From Planctomycetota bacterium (lineage in GTDB: Bacteria > Planctomycetota > PUPC01 > JACPCR01): a DNA stretch of 33,653 nt. The stretch covers positions 1-33,653 of the forward strand of contig JASLXP010000315.1 of assembly GCA_030740295.1 (NCBI GenBank), given 5' to 3'. Position numbers and translations under genes: made by a program. Shown piece by piece: positions 15,094 through 23,636 of this stretch; positions within the stretch are counted from its first letter, which is position 1, and every line of letters begins with the position of its first letter. The notes below the pieces were generated by a model, which saw only the letters and a program-made list of their open reading frames with translations, searched no databases and was not told where the DNA came from.

Positions 15094-18000
15094 GTGATCA
15101 TTTCTCGAATCATTCTTACTACGGCATTAGCCTGCACGGCACCGGTTTGCGGCGAAGTCATAATTGCACAGACAGGGAAGACGCTGGAGCTGTCCAACGG
15201 AGCAACAAGGCTCGTCGCCCAGATGGAGAACGGGCGCGGTCGAGGGTTCGGTCTCTTCCACCAGGATTCGAGGCAGAAACTGGCATCCGTCAGAATCGGC
15301 GGAGAAGGTGGATGGGACGCGAAGCTCACCGGCTCCGTTGCCCAGGGGAACCAAGCCGGCTCTCTTACGTTCTCTCGCATCCAAGCGAGTGGCGCTGGCG
15401 GCAAGCCGACCTTCCATGATGACTCGGTGATGCGAGTCGAGTTGCGGGGTTCATCATCGTTCCCCATCGTCACCTTTCGCCTGGTTTTGGACAGATCAGG
15501 CAGCCCTGCCCCGGCCAGATTCCTTGCCTGCCAAATGGCCGACGCGCAGTTCCTTTATCGGGGTGGATTTCAAACGCCACTTCCCACGGTCGACCCATTT
15601 GCGGCGAAGGCTCTGACCTCGGAACTGCCTTTGGGGGCTTGCCCGGTACCGGCGATTGGGCTTTGGAATCCTGATAGCGCTACCTTTGTCGGATACGAAT
15701 TTCAGGAAGCGCGAGGCTCGAACAAGACGAGCAAGCATCTCCTTACTGCCTGCCGGGTTTCGGCAGCGGGAAGCACATCCTTCGCCCTCATCATTCCGAA
15801 AAAGAAAACTCCATTCGTTGTCGAAAGCCGCTTCAGACTGATCTACTCGACGGAGCTTCCTACGACCAGATCTCCAAACGAATTCGTTCTGGATCATTTC
15901 TGGCGGAACTACCGTGGCCGCATTCCGCGCGTGCCTGAGGTCAACGACCTGGGCTGGATGCCGAGACGGGAAGATTTCGTGCCGGACGACCGGACCAGCT
16001 CGGCACTGCTGCGGCGCGTCCAGAAATCCACAGCAGAGGAAGGCCTGCTTTTCACCAATGGGGCCCTTCTGGTTCAAGGCGACAGCCGGGGGATTCTGAA
16101 CCTGTTTCAAAGCAAAGGCTCTGCACGACAGCAGGCGGCATTGAAACAGTGGCGCATCCTCGAGTCCAAGGCGATCCGAAAGCAGATTAAGGGCGACAAG
16201 TGCGTTTTCTGGCGAAGCCCAATTGAAGGCGAGTACGAAGCATGGGCAGGCGGGAAAGCGGCCGCGACCGTGGACAGCCCTCACACCTGGAGCATTGGAG
16301 CATCCCTTCTGGCCATTTACCAAAACCAGCGCAACAAGGGCCTGCTCGAAGCCATCGATGGAGTCTTTCGGTGGACGCGCCACTGCTCTTTTACGCGTGC
16401 AGGGGATGTATCGGCGCCCGGGGCGGCTTCCGCGCCGGCCGCGGTCAGAGCATCCACTGATTTCCTGATGGGCTTTTATCACGCGTTCAAGAATGAGCCC
16501 GACCAGACGCGCCGCAAAATGGCAGAAGAAGCTATCCGGCTCGGACGCGCAATCCTCTATCGAAATCTGGCCATCTACACGGGCGACCCGGATGAAACGG
16601 ATACTCTCGATCCGACCTTCCTCATGCAGAGCGACAGCTCCCCGGAATCGTTCGGCATGGTGAGCTGGAACAATACGAGCGAATTGATCCGGTCGATGGC
16701 GCTCTATCACGTCGAGACAGGCGACCCAGTCTTGAAAGCCCTGGTGCATGGCGCGCTGGAGCGTTGGCCACTTGGGTCCGAGAGCGATGGGCTCCACACG
16801 ATTGAAAGCCTCGTCTCGTTCCGTTCGCACGGAGCGGCAAAAGGAATCCGATTCGGTTTGCGCGCTCCTGGCGACCGGCTCGCGGAGTATCTCCAGCCCA
16901 TCGGGGCTGCCCGTTTGCGAATCCTCTGCGGACAAAAGCAGGCACTGGTCTTCGGCGCGGACTCGACCCCGGCAGGCATCAAGGACTACCGTTTTCAGGA
17001 GCCCGGGAATATCTCCTTCAAGCTGTCCTCGCGCACAAAGAGGCCGGTGGAAATCATCATCACTTCACCTTTCCGAAATCTGAGGGGAAGGCAAGCCCGT
17101 CTCAATGGCAGGCCGGCAGATGCAGAAGCGGTGGGCCGGCACGGTGAGCATGTTGTCATCCGGAAGGTCCGCACCGGGGATGTCATTTCGATCGGTGAGG
17201 TGAACGGCTCAGCCACTGAGACCGTGAAGCTGCCGCTGACCGCAAAGACCGGTGACGGTTGGGATGAGTTCCGGTTTATCCAACTTACTGGTTCCGGGGC
17301 AGCGCCTCGCACAGTCGATACGAGTTGGCACCGTGGAGACTCCTGGGCCGGGCTTACAGAAGGAATCCATTTCGCGCACGGTGTGCCGTTCCGGCTCGAT
17401 ACGCGCATGGCCTTCGATGCCACGCCGGGCCCATTGAAAATCAAGATCGGGAAAGGTGTAACTTCCGCATTCCTCTTCGCTTCGACTTCCCAGCCGCCGG
17501 TCATCGAGGCGACCGATGCGAAGGGCGGGCAGAAGAAATGGAAGCTGAAGGAGCGTCTCCCCGCGTTGAGCTCCGGGCCAATCAGAAGCTGGCGAATAGA
17601 CGTATATCCGATCCGCCTGACGAAATCGGCCACCCCGATCTCACTCCAGATCAGCGGCAGTATGCTGGTCTTTGCCGTGACAACGCATCCGGGAAAATGC
17701 GCGGCTCTGGAAAATGCCCTGGCCCGGGCGGAAGAGAGTCGAAAGGCACGAGAGGCAGAGGTCAGGGCAGCAAAGGCTCTTCAGTTGGCGAAGCAGCGCA
17801 TCATCCCGGAATCACGTGCGAGAGTACGGGCGGCCATAAAGGGGAAGGTCGTTCGGATCGCGTTCGTCCCCCCGCACGAGGCATACACTGAGATCCTGCG
17901 GGACGCCTGCACCAGGCTCGGCCTGCCTCCGGTGATGCTTTCGGAACAGAACCTCATCGACCCGAAAGAATTCAATGCCGGCCGTTACCCGATAGCCGTT

Positions 18001-19314
18001 TATTCGGCGCCCGAGACCTTCGTGCACACGGTCAAGCAGCCCGGTGATGGGGCCGAGGCGCTGAAGAAATATCTCAGGGACGGCGGATGCCTGGTCGTGG
18101 CTGCACGGGGCTACCCTTTCTACTATCCGATGGAGCTCAAGGACGGAAAGCTGGAGCGGATCGAAGGCGCCCGGCACGCGGAGGTGTGCGGAGCGCTGGA
18201 AATCCCAATCAATTTCGGCCCCGTGCCGAAACTCGAAGCCATACCCAGGTACGAGCTGGTCGATGGTCAGAAGATGTTTTCACACCTGCCGCAAACGTTC
18301 CGCTACGTCGCGTCCGTTGGGGGCCCTTACCGGATACCACACGCTGGTGGCCTACCGAAAGGAGACATCTTCCGGCCAATGATGCGGTTGACCAGCCTGG
18401 CTGCCAAAACCTCAGAAGTCGTGGCCGCGACCATCGATCACCACTGCAAGAGCTACAAAGGCGGCCGCGCGGTCGTTCTCTGGGGCAATATTCTTGCCCA
18501 GGAAATCGGCCCGGACATAGCGATCGATCTGATGACCCACGTGGTCTGCACGGCTCGCCTGAAACCGGAGCCACCGCACCGGCCTGTCGCAGCAATTCTG
18601 CCCCGCGATATGGGCGGTCACGAAAAGGCCATTGCCCGCGCCTGCGCATCAACCGGCCTGAAAACCCGGGCTCTGACACTGGAGGAATTTGCCGATCCTG
18701 CGGAGTTCAATCCGCGCCGGTATCCCATCGCAATCCATGCGGTGGGGGGCGAGGATTTCATCGATAAGATTCCCGGCCGGTCCGAACTCTGGCGAGTGTA
18801 CGTCGACTACGTAAAAAGCGGCGGCCTGCTGGTGGCCTGCGGCAACATGTGGCAGTTTTACTACGCGGGAACGATTGACCGGAAAGGCCAGTGGCGCCAG
18901 CAACACGATCGGGAGCAGCTCATCCTGAATGGCCTTGGTCTGACAGGCGGTTTTGGCTTCGGCCGTAATCCGGGCTCAATGAAACTGAGGTCACTGCCCG
19001 GCCAGGATGTGATTAAGTTCAGCTCACCCATCCCGCTCCATACCATCCACTTCAGTCAGTATCGAGCAATCAGCGCGGGTGAGATGCAGGAGGGCAAATT
19101 CATCCCCATCGCCCGGGTCGTCGGTGGCGGCGGCCAGCCCTTCGGCGGCTACGTCATCGCCAATCTTCGTCTCAGCGAAAACAAACACAGCGGGGGAGAG
19201 GTCATCTGGTTCTGGGGCAACCTTCTTGACAACGAGCGCAGCCATTCCCTCTTGAACCAGGCCATCAAGTACGCGTTCGAACGCCGCAAGAGATTACTCT
19301 CTCCCAGTCCATAG
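15094..19314 (+). CDS. Very large secreted protein with alpha-toroid region and duplicated amidotransferase-like domain
   Basis: A GTG start at 15094, with GAGG shortly upstream, begins a signal peptide (MIISRIILTTALACTAPVCG) and a 1406-residue protein. The first ~250 residues look like a beta-sandwich. About 270-580 is helix-rich and resembles an (alpha/alpha) toroid of the six-hairpin type seen in many polysaccharide lyases and glycosidases. Strand-rich segments follow to about 860, then a basic coiled stretch (ARAEESRKAREAEVRAAKAL). Residues ~916-1050 and ~1163-1330 are two copies of one Rossmann-like domain. They share DP.EFN..RYPIA and YL.DGGCLVVA / YVKSGGLLVACG, reminiscent of class I glutamine-amidotransferase or ThuA-like folds. 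No catalytic Cys-His-Glu triad is evident. It is probably part of the same glycan-processing set. The gene is separated by 164 bases from the operon upstream. Confidence 0.65.
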   Translation: MIISRIILTTALACTAPVCGEVIIAQTGKTLELSNGATRLVAQMENGRGRGFGLFHQDSRQKLASVRIGGEGGWDAKLTGSVAQGNQAGSLTFSRIQASGAGGKPTFHDDSVMRVELRGSSSFPIVTFRLVLDRSGSPAPARFLACQMADAQFLYRGGFQTPLPTVDPFAAKALTSELPLGACPVPAIGLWNPDSATFVGYEFQEARGSNKTSKHLLTACRVSAAGSTSFALIIPKKKTPFVVESRFRLIYSTELPTTRSPNEFVLDHFWRNYRGRIPRVPEVNDLGWMPRREDFVPDDRTSSALLRRVQKSTAEEGLLFTNGALLVQGDSRGILNLFQSKGSARQQAALKQWRILESKAIRKQIKGDKCVFWRSPIEGEYEAWAGGKAAATVDSPHTWSIGASLLAIYQNQRNKGLLEAIDGVFRWTRHCSFTRAGDVSAPGAASAPAAVRASTDFLMGFYHAFKNEPDQTRRKMAEEAIRLGRAILYRNLAIYTGDPDETDTLDPTFLMQSDSSPESFGMVSWNNTSELIRSMALYHVETGDPVLKALVHGALERWPLGSESDGLHTIESLVSFRSHGAAKGIRFGLRAPGDRLAEYLQPIGAARLRILCGQKQALVFGADSTPAGIKDYRFQEPGNISFKLSSRTKRPVEIIITSPFRNLRGRQARLNGRPADAEAVGRHGEHVVIRKVRTGDVISIGEVNGSATETVKLPLTAKTGDGWDEFRFIQLTGSGAAPRTVDTSWHRGDSWAGLTEGIHFAHGVPFRLDTRMAFDATPGPLKIKIGKGVTSAFLFASTSQPPVIEATDAKGGQKKWKLKERLPALSSGPIRSWRIDVYPIRLTKSATPISLQISGSMLVFAVTTHPGKCAALENALARAEESRKAREAEVRAAKALQLAKQRIIPESRARVRAAIKGKVVRIAFVPPHEAYTEILRDACTRLGLPPVMLSEQNLIDPKEFNAGRYPIAVYSAPETFVHTVKQPGDGAEALKKYLRDGGCLVVAARGYPFYYPMELKDGKLERIEGARHAEVCGALEIPINFGPVPKLEAIPRYELVDGQKMFSHLPQTFRYVASVGGPYRIPHAGGLPKGDIFRPMMRLTSLAAKTSEVVAATIDHHCKSYKGGRAVVLWGNILAQEIGPDIAIDLMTHVVCTARLKPEPPHRPVAAILPRDMGGHEKAIARACASTGLKTRALTLEEFADPAEFNPRRYPIAIHAVGGEDFIDKIPGRSELWRVYVDYVKSGGLLVACGNMWQFYYAGTIDRKGQWRQQHDREQLILNGLGLTGGFGFGRNPGSMKLRSLPGQDVIKFSSPIPLHTIHFSQYRAISAGEMQEGKFIPIARVVGGGGQPFGGYVIANLRLSENKHSGGEVIWFWGNLLDNERSHSLLNQAIKYAFERRKRLLSPSP

Positions 19315-19358
19315 CGGCGGATCCGCAGCGGCTAGACTAGTAGTCAAGACGTGGGTGT

Positions 19359-19594
19359 TTTTACGGATTTCAGGGGCAACGCCCCGCCGGTTTGCCTAGC
19401 CCAGCCCGGAGGGCTGGGAAGTAATAAAGCACAATCAGAGGGGCAAGGCCCCGATCATTTGCACGGCTGACCTGCTGCAAATGGCCGGGGCGTTGCCCCT
19501 GAATGGCAATCCTTCTCTAAACCCAGCCCGTTGGGCTGGGCTAGGCAAAGGTCCGGGGCTTTGCCCCTGAAAATTGTCTTTCAAATCCGTAAAA
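19359..19594. repeat. 236-bp palindromic element with 12-bp terminal inverted repeats
   Basis: The termini TTTTACGGATTT (19359-19370) and AAATCCGTAAAA (19583-19594) are perfect inverted repeats. Moving inward, TTTGCCTAGCCCAGCCC on the left is matched by its exact reverse complement on the right, and GGGGCAAGGCCCC and CGGGGCGTTGCCCC form the centre. The element can therefore fold into one long branched hairpin. It shares ACGGATTT ends and a GC-hairpin interior with the element at 10383-10602. No transposase is encoded, so it would be a non-autonomous (REPIN/MITE-like) unit. Confidence 0.78.
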
Positions 19595-19658
19595 TTGCCT
19601 TTGTCTCGGCCTACTAGGTGGGGGTTGAAGCTTCATCTTTCTCTTCGACTTAATCTCT

Positions 19659-19732
19659 GCCCCGGAGCAATCTGGGAGTAAGACGAAGCCAGTCTCACGT
19701 TTGCCTGGACGGCAGCCATCACCATCCGGGGC
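19659..19732. ncRNA. Possible structured RNA leader
   Basis: GCCCCGGA (19659-19666) and TCCGGGGC (19725-19732) form a perfect 8-bp outer stem. Inside are CTGG/CCAG or AGAC/GTCT pairings and a TGCC-TGGAC-GGCA hairpin, so a three-way junction is possible. GCAATC follows directly after each arm of the outer stem. It resembles a small riboswitch or regulatory leader in shape but matches no class I can name. An 8-bp inverted repeat can occur by chance in a window this size. Confidence 0.25.
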
Positions 19733-19775
19733 AAGCAATCAGTATGAATCCTGTCATGCTCCCTTTTACCTCAAA

Positions 19776-19781
19776 TAAAAT
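19776..19781 (+). promoter_or_regulatory. Candidate -10 box for the sigma gene
   Basis: TAAAAT stands in an unusually AT-rich block (19770-19795) about 50 bases upstream of the sigma gene start. No good -35 hexamer lies 16-18 bases further upstream. The sigma gene could instead use its own ECF-type promoter, which I cannot identify. Confidence 0.25.
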
Positions 19782-19809
19782 TTTCGAAATATTTGAAGGG
19801 AAACCACTG

Positions 19810-19829
19810 TGCCCTATGTATTAAGGGCA
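19810..19829 (+). promoter_or_regulatory. Hairpin covering the sigma gene ribosome-binding site
   Basis: TGCCCT (19810-19815) can pair with AGGGCA (19824-19829) across an 8-base loop. The only good Shine-Dalgarno for the sigma gene, AAGGG at 19823-19827, lies in the 3' arm, seven bases before ATG 19835. The stem would lower translation unless opened. It is short, so confidence is limited. Confidence 0.35.
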
Positions 19830-19834
19830 TGAGC

Positions 19835-20479
19835 ATGGCAGCCAGGACGTCTCATATGCCAGAAGATCTGCCGGATTTAGCCGCAAAGACCAAAGCCGCA
19901 GGACCTGAAGATCTCACCGAGCTTACCGACCAGCAGCTCATGGTGCGTATTCGTGCCGAAGATGAGTGCTTTCGTGAGCTGGTTGGCCGGTACGAGCGTT
20001 CCGTGTTTCTGATGGCCTATGGCATGCTCGGAGCACGCCATGATGCCGAGGAAGTAGCGCAGGAAGCCTTTCTGGCGATCTACAAGAATGCTCATTTGTT
20101 TAAGCCCCATCTGCCGTTTTCATCGTGGTTTTACACAATCGCAAGCAACCTCTGTAAAAACGTGCTGCGCTCCAGAAAACGAAAAACTCTCAGCATCAAT
20201 GTCGAAGGCGCGCCTGAACCCAAGGCCGACGATGACATTAATCCACTGAAGGTGCTGCAGGACAGGTCCACCCGCGACCTGCTCAAAGAAGCTTTGAATT
20301 CCCTTGCCCCCAAATACTCGATAGTCCTCATGCTTCGCTATGGCGAGGGCTGTTCTTATGAGGAAATCGGCGAACAACTGGGGCTGACTCTCAGCGCTGT
20401 GGATACCAGGCTCTACCGCGCCAAGAAACAGCTCAAAGTCATACTCAAAAGATACGGTATTGAAAACTACCCGTTTTAG
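19835..20479 (+). CDS. ECF-type RNA polymerase sigma factor
   Basis: The 214-residue protein has the two sigma-70 regions of the extracytoplasmic-function group. Region 2 spans about residues 45-115, with the polymerase-binding and -10-recognition signature HDAEEVAQEAFLAIYK (69-84) and the aromatic SSWFYTIASN. Region 4 spans about 150-205, with the helix-turn-helix CSYEEIGEQLGLTLSAVDTR. Start choice: ATG 19835 has AAGGG at seven bases, ATG 19829 is too close to that site, and TTG 19793 is unlikely. The next gene begins four bases after its stop and encodes a membrane-bound anti-sigma factor, the standard pairing for such sigma factors. Its regulon is unknown. Confidence 0.9.
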   Translation: MAARTSHMPEDLPDLAAKTKAAGPEDLTELTDQQLMVRIRAEDECFRELVGRYERSVFLMAYGMLGARHDAEEVAQEAFLAIYKNAHLFKPHLPFSSWFYTIASNLCKNVLRSRKRKTLSINVEGAPEPKADDDINPLKVLQDRSTRDLLKEALNSLAPKYSIVLMLRYGEGCSYEEIGEQLGLTLSAVDTRLYRAKKQLKVILKRYGIENYPF

Positions 20480-20483
20480 TCCC

Positions 20484-22298
20484 ATGAACTGCAAACAGAT
20501 CGAGCCCATCCTGAGCCGGCACGCGGACGGAGAAACCACCCGTTCCGAAGCCGAGATCGTGCGCAAGCATCTGGTGCAATGCTCTCACTGCGAAGATCGC
20601 TTCAGAGAGTTTCAGACCGCCGGGTTCATGCTGCAGCAGTTTTATGACGACCTGAATGCTCCGGAAGGCGTGGCCGACCAGATTCTCGACCGCGCCCGTG
20701 AGCAGCTCTTCCAGGAGGCGTGCAAGCCCAGCATCTTCGATTCCATCGACCCGGTCGTCCGCCATCTCTCACAACATCGCCAGAAATGGCTGGCCTCCAT
20801 CGCCGCACTGCTCCTCGTCGCGCTTCTGGTTCAGTGGTTCGCTGTGCCGCCGGCTCAGACTCTGAGTGAAGGCCATATTTCATACGTTAAAGGTCAGGTC
20901 ACCCGGCAGCTACCGGGCGCGGATGTATGGTCGCAGTTTAGCGGATCGGGATTCCTCCTGCCCGGCGGCGCTCTCAAGGTTCTCGAGGGCGGCAAGGCCA
21001 GGGTGGATTTCATTGGCCAGGGCAGCATCCTGCTCAACGAAGGCTCGACCCTCAAACTTGAACACTCTTCCTATACCAACGGCCTGGTTGCCCAGCTCAA
21101 TCAAGGCGAGGCGTTTCTTGACCTGGTGAGCTCCCCTTCCGGCTTCGTTTTACGAACACCCGCCGGCAACGTCACTGGCAACGGGGCGGCGGCGAATGTG
21201 AAAATTATCTCTGAAGAAGAAATCCACGAAGTATGGCGGCCCCGCTTCCATCTGCTGCCGTCCGCTTACGCCGCGGCCAACGTTAAGGTCGTCGTCACAG
21301 CCAAAACAGGATTGGTAAAAGTGCGCACCGAGCGGGGCGAAGCCTCGGTCTACGCGGGCACACAAATGACTCTCATCCCGGGGAATGTGCCCGGTCCGAG
21401 CGTCCCCGCCAATATCGGCAGATCCATTGCCTGGACAGAAATCGAAACACAGGTGGCCGCCCATCAACAGGCGATTGCAGAACCGATTGATGCAGCTCCC
21501 GAGCCGGACACAGAAATCGCGAACGCCACCGCACCAATGCCTGAAGTAACACCGGAGGTCGAACCGGTGCTGCCCGCGGAAGAAGAAGAACTGGCCCTCA
21601 ATCTCTATCCGCCCGTCATTCTTCAAGCCCTTCCGGAGGTCGGCAAGGTGACCATCAAGTGGGTCGATGATGGCGCCACCACTCGCGAAGTGGCCGGTTA
21701 CGATATTTTCAGAATGGCCGTCGATCCCGACTCCCAGCCTGAGAAAATCAATGATGAACTGATACCTTCTCTCCTGCTTGAAGGTGGATCAAGAGGCGGT
21801 GTTTACGTCGACACCACGGTGAACGGAAATCAGAAATATGCCTACCATGTGAAGGCATTCGCATCGCTGGAAGATAGCGTTCCGGAAGCCACCAGCCGTT
21901 CCGGTCTGCTCGAGAGCTCTGCGTCCGCGGCCAAAGAAGTCAAAGCCAGTCAGGATTTCACGGTCACCTTAACCGGCTGGTCGAGCAAACCCGAAAGTAT
22001 CGCGCACATGCTGGTGCAGAAATGGCATCAGGGCCGGTATGTCGGCCACGTGTTCTCCGTCAAGGCGGGTGATTCGATCGGCAGTTCTATGAGAGTTCTG
22101 GTGCAGAGCGGAGAGGGCGTCAAGAGGCAGGAAGTCGATTTCACGACTGGTTTCATCCTGGTCGATCTGAAAAAGGGACGCCGCATCGTAAAGGGAGGCA
22201 AGCTCCGCGAAAACGCCACGGCAGTCACACTCCCCACACTCACGGCCGTCCTCCTGACGCCCGACGGCAAAGAGATTGAATGCTCACGACGTCCGTGA
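20484..22298 (+). CDS. Membrane anti-sigma factor with FecR and fibronectin-III-like domains
   Basis: The ATG at 20484 gives 604 residues. The cytoplasmic head (1-100) has a zinc-finger anti-sigma motif, H29-X3-C33-X2-C36, with C3 as a likely fourth ligand. This is the element that sequesters the neighbouring sigma factor. One transmembrane segment (102-121, WLASIAALLLVALLVQWFAV) follows. The extracytoplasmic part has a FecR-type strand-rich domain (about 130-310; GSGFLLPGGALKVLEGGKAR, GFVLRTPAGNVTG), a Pro/Glu-rich spacer, an FN3-like domain (about 370-470; KVTIKWVDDG, VAGYDIFR, YAYHVKAF) and a C-terminal strand-rich domain. The TTG at 20460 would overlap the sigma gene and is less likely. 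The role is to sense an envelope signal and release the sigma factor. No TonB receptor is nearby. Confidence 0.85.
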   Translation: MNCKQIEPILSRHADGETTRSEAEIVRKHLVQCSHCEDRFREFQTAGFMLQQFYDDLNAPEGVADQILDRAREQLFQEACKPSIFDSIDPVVRHLSQHRQKWLASIAALLLVALLVQWFAVPPAQTLSEGHISYVKGQVTRQLPGADVWSQFSGSGFLLPGGALKVLEGGKARVDFIGQGSILLNEGSTLKLEHSSYTNGLVAQLNQGEAFLDLVSSPSGFVLRTPAGNVTGNGAAANVKIISEEEIHEVWRPRFHLLPSAYAAANVKVVVTAKTGLVKVRTERGEASVYAGTQMTLIPGNVPGPSVPANIGRSIAWTEIETQVAAHQQAIAEPIDAAPEPDTEIANATAPMPEVTPEVEPVLPAEEEELALNLYPPVILQALPEVGKVTIKWVDDGATTREVAGYDIFRMAVDPDSQPEKINDELIPSLLLEGGSRGGVYVDTTVNGNQKYAYHVKAFASLEDSVPEATSRSGLLESSASAAKEVKASQDFTVTLTGWSSKPESIAHMLVQKWHQGRYVGHVFSVKAGDSIGSSMRVLVQSGEGVKRQEVDFTTGFILVDLKKGRRIVKGGKLRENATAVTLPTLTAVLLTPDGKEIECSRRP

Positions 22299-22322
22299 TG
22301 TCAGGAATCCCGACTAGATCGA

Positions 22323-22358
22323 ATGCCACCCCGGAAATATCCTGGTGTGGCATTTTTT
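22323..22358 (+). terminator. Strong intrinsic terminator after the anti-sigma gene
   Basis: ATGCCAC (22323-22329) pairs with GTGGCAT (22347-22353). The stem continues inward through CC..GG and ends in an AT-rich loop, and six T follow at 22353-22358. It begins 24 bases after the anti-sigma stop. An apparent ATG at 22323 belongs to this hairpin and is not the start of the next gene. Confidence 0.85.
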
Positions 22359-22391
22359 GTGATACGTAGCCCAGTGGGACACCCGCTCCTG

Positions 22392-23588
22392 ATGAATTTC
22401 AAGAATCCATTCTTCGTCACACTCCTCATTCTCACGGGCGCTCTCCATGCCCAGCAGAACGCAAGAGATGCCAGGATTCTGTTGGAGCAGGTAGCCAGAG
22501 AAAAAGAGGTGGCCCGGCAGATGGCCATCGAGGAGATCAAATCCCAGTGGAGCGTCGCCAAATCCCTTTCTAACGACGGTGTTGATGAGGCCGCGTTGCA
22601 GGCACTTGAAAGCCTCTCAGCCACCCTCGAGGCCGCGCCGAAATCCAGCGAGGTGGCTGCCATCAATCGGAGCACGGCTGCGGAGCTTATCAAGATTCGA
22701 AAGCGGCTCGCCGACCGGAAGACTAAGATCATAAAGCTGCAGGGCGCCCAGGCTGCCACCGTCATTGAAGCTGAACGGAGGCGGGCAAGGACAACGCAGG
22801 ATGCACAGGTTCGCGTCCTCCTCGGCAATGCGCAACGCGCGTACGACAGCCGCAACTACAAAGCGGCATCGAAGTACAGCGAACGCGTCCTCGCCTTAAG
22901 CCCGGGCAACCGCCAGGCGGCCAGTATGAAAAGACTGGCGTTGCAGGAGAGCTACAGCGACCGCATCTCCCGCATCCACCATACTCGGACCAGTTCGAGG
23001 ACGGATATTCTCACCTCCGCGCAAGAGGCATCCATCGTGCCCAATCCGGGGCAGGTGATGACCTATCCGAACGCGGCCCGGTGGCGACAAATTTCTGCAA
23101 GACGGAAAAAGTACCGCCAGTCCAAGGTCAAGCCGCCCGAGCCGTGGGAGGTTGAGATCAGAGACAGCCTCAAGCTGCCACTCTCGTTCGAATTTGAGAA
23201 TACGCCGCTCCAGGATGTCCTGGCATTCATGCAGGAAGCGACCCACGTCAACATCATTCTGGATCGCAGCGCGGTCGGCGATGCCAACGAGCCCATCACG
23301 CTTGCCGTCAACAAGATGACCGCCAGGGCCGCGCTGGACTGGGTCGTGCGCATGGTCGATCTGGAATACGCCTTCATGAACGAAGCCGTTTTTGTCAGCA
23401 GTAAAGCCCAAATCGCCAAGTTTCGTCCCAAGCAGACCCACCTCTACGATCTGGACGAAATCCTCAACCTGCCCGGCGGCCTGAGGGCAGCAGGCATGAG
23501 CAAGCAGGAAGCCGCGGAAGACTGGGTGCGCTTCCTCAAAAAAGTGGTGGAGGCCAAGACCGGCAAACCAACGTCAACTCTGGAATGA
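22392..23588 (+). CDS. Exported coiled-coil protein with secretin N-terminal / STN-like domain
   Basis: ATG 22392 yields a 398-residue protein with a signal peptide (residues 1-20, ending ALHA). Residues ~22-135 are charged and coiled-coil-like. About 147-176 resembles one TPR unit (AQRAYDSRNYKAASKYSERV). About 258-340 matches the short N-terminal fold of secretins and TonB receptors (LKLPLSFEFENTPLQDVLAF, then INIILDRS-like and ALDWVVRMVDL stretches). After YDLDEIL the protein ends soon, without a secretin pore domain, so it is not a complete secretin. It may be an accessory subunit or a signal-relay protein. The terminator lies in only 93 bases between it and the anti-sigma gene, leaving little room for a promoter. 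No Shine-Dalgarno is visible. Confidence 0.7.
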   Translation: MNFKNPFFVTLLILTGALHAQQNARDARILLEQVAREKEVARQMAIEEIKSQWSVAKSLSNDGVDEAALQALESLSATLEAAPKSSEVAAINRSTAAELIKIRKRLADRKTKIIKLQGAQAATVIEAERRRARTTQDAQVRVLLGNAQRAYDSRNYKAASKYSERVLALSPGNRQAASMKRLALQESYSDRISRIHHTRTSSRTDILTSAQEASIVPNPGQVMTYPNAARWRQISARRKKYRQSKVKPPEPWEVEIRDSLKLPLSFEFENTPLQDVLAFMQEATHVNIILDRSAVGDANEPITLAVNKMTARAALDWVVRMVDLEYAFMNEAVFVSSKAQIAKFRPKQTHLYDLDEILNLPGGLRAAGMSKQEAAEDWVRFLKKVVEAKTGKPTSTLE

Positions 23589-23636
23589 GCCGTATAGCTT
23601 GCAGTCGATCTTGAAAGCACAGAGCCAGGTTGCTGG

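Larger units (their letters stand above)
19315..19834. other. Gene-free stretch of 520 bases
   Basis: No convincing gene lies between the 1406-residue protein and the sigma factor. The left half is taken up by the palindromic repeat 19359-19594. The right half holds a possible structured leader (19659-19732), an AT-rich promoter-like block (19770-19795) and a hairpin over the sigma gene ribosome-binding site. I see nothing in 19595-19658. Confidence 0.6.

Noticed and set aside
22323..22391. Earlier start of the secretin-N-like gene
   Set aside because: The ATG at 22323 is the 5' arm of an intrinsic terminator, and the signal peptide begins at 22392.
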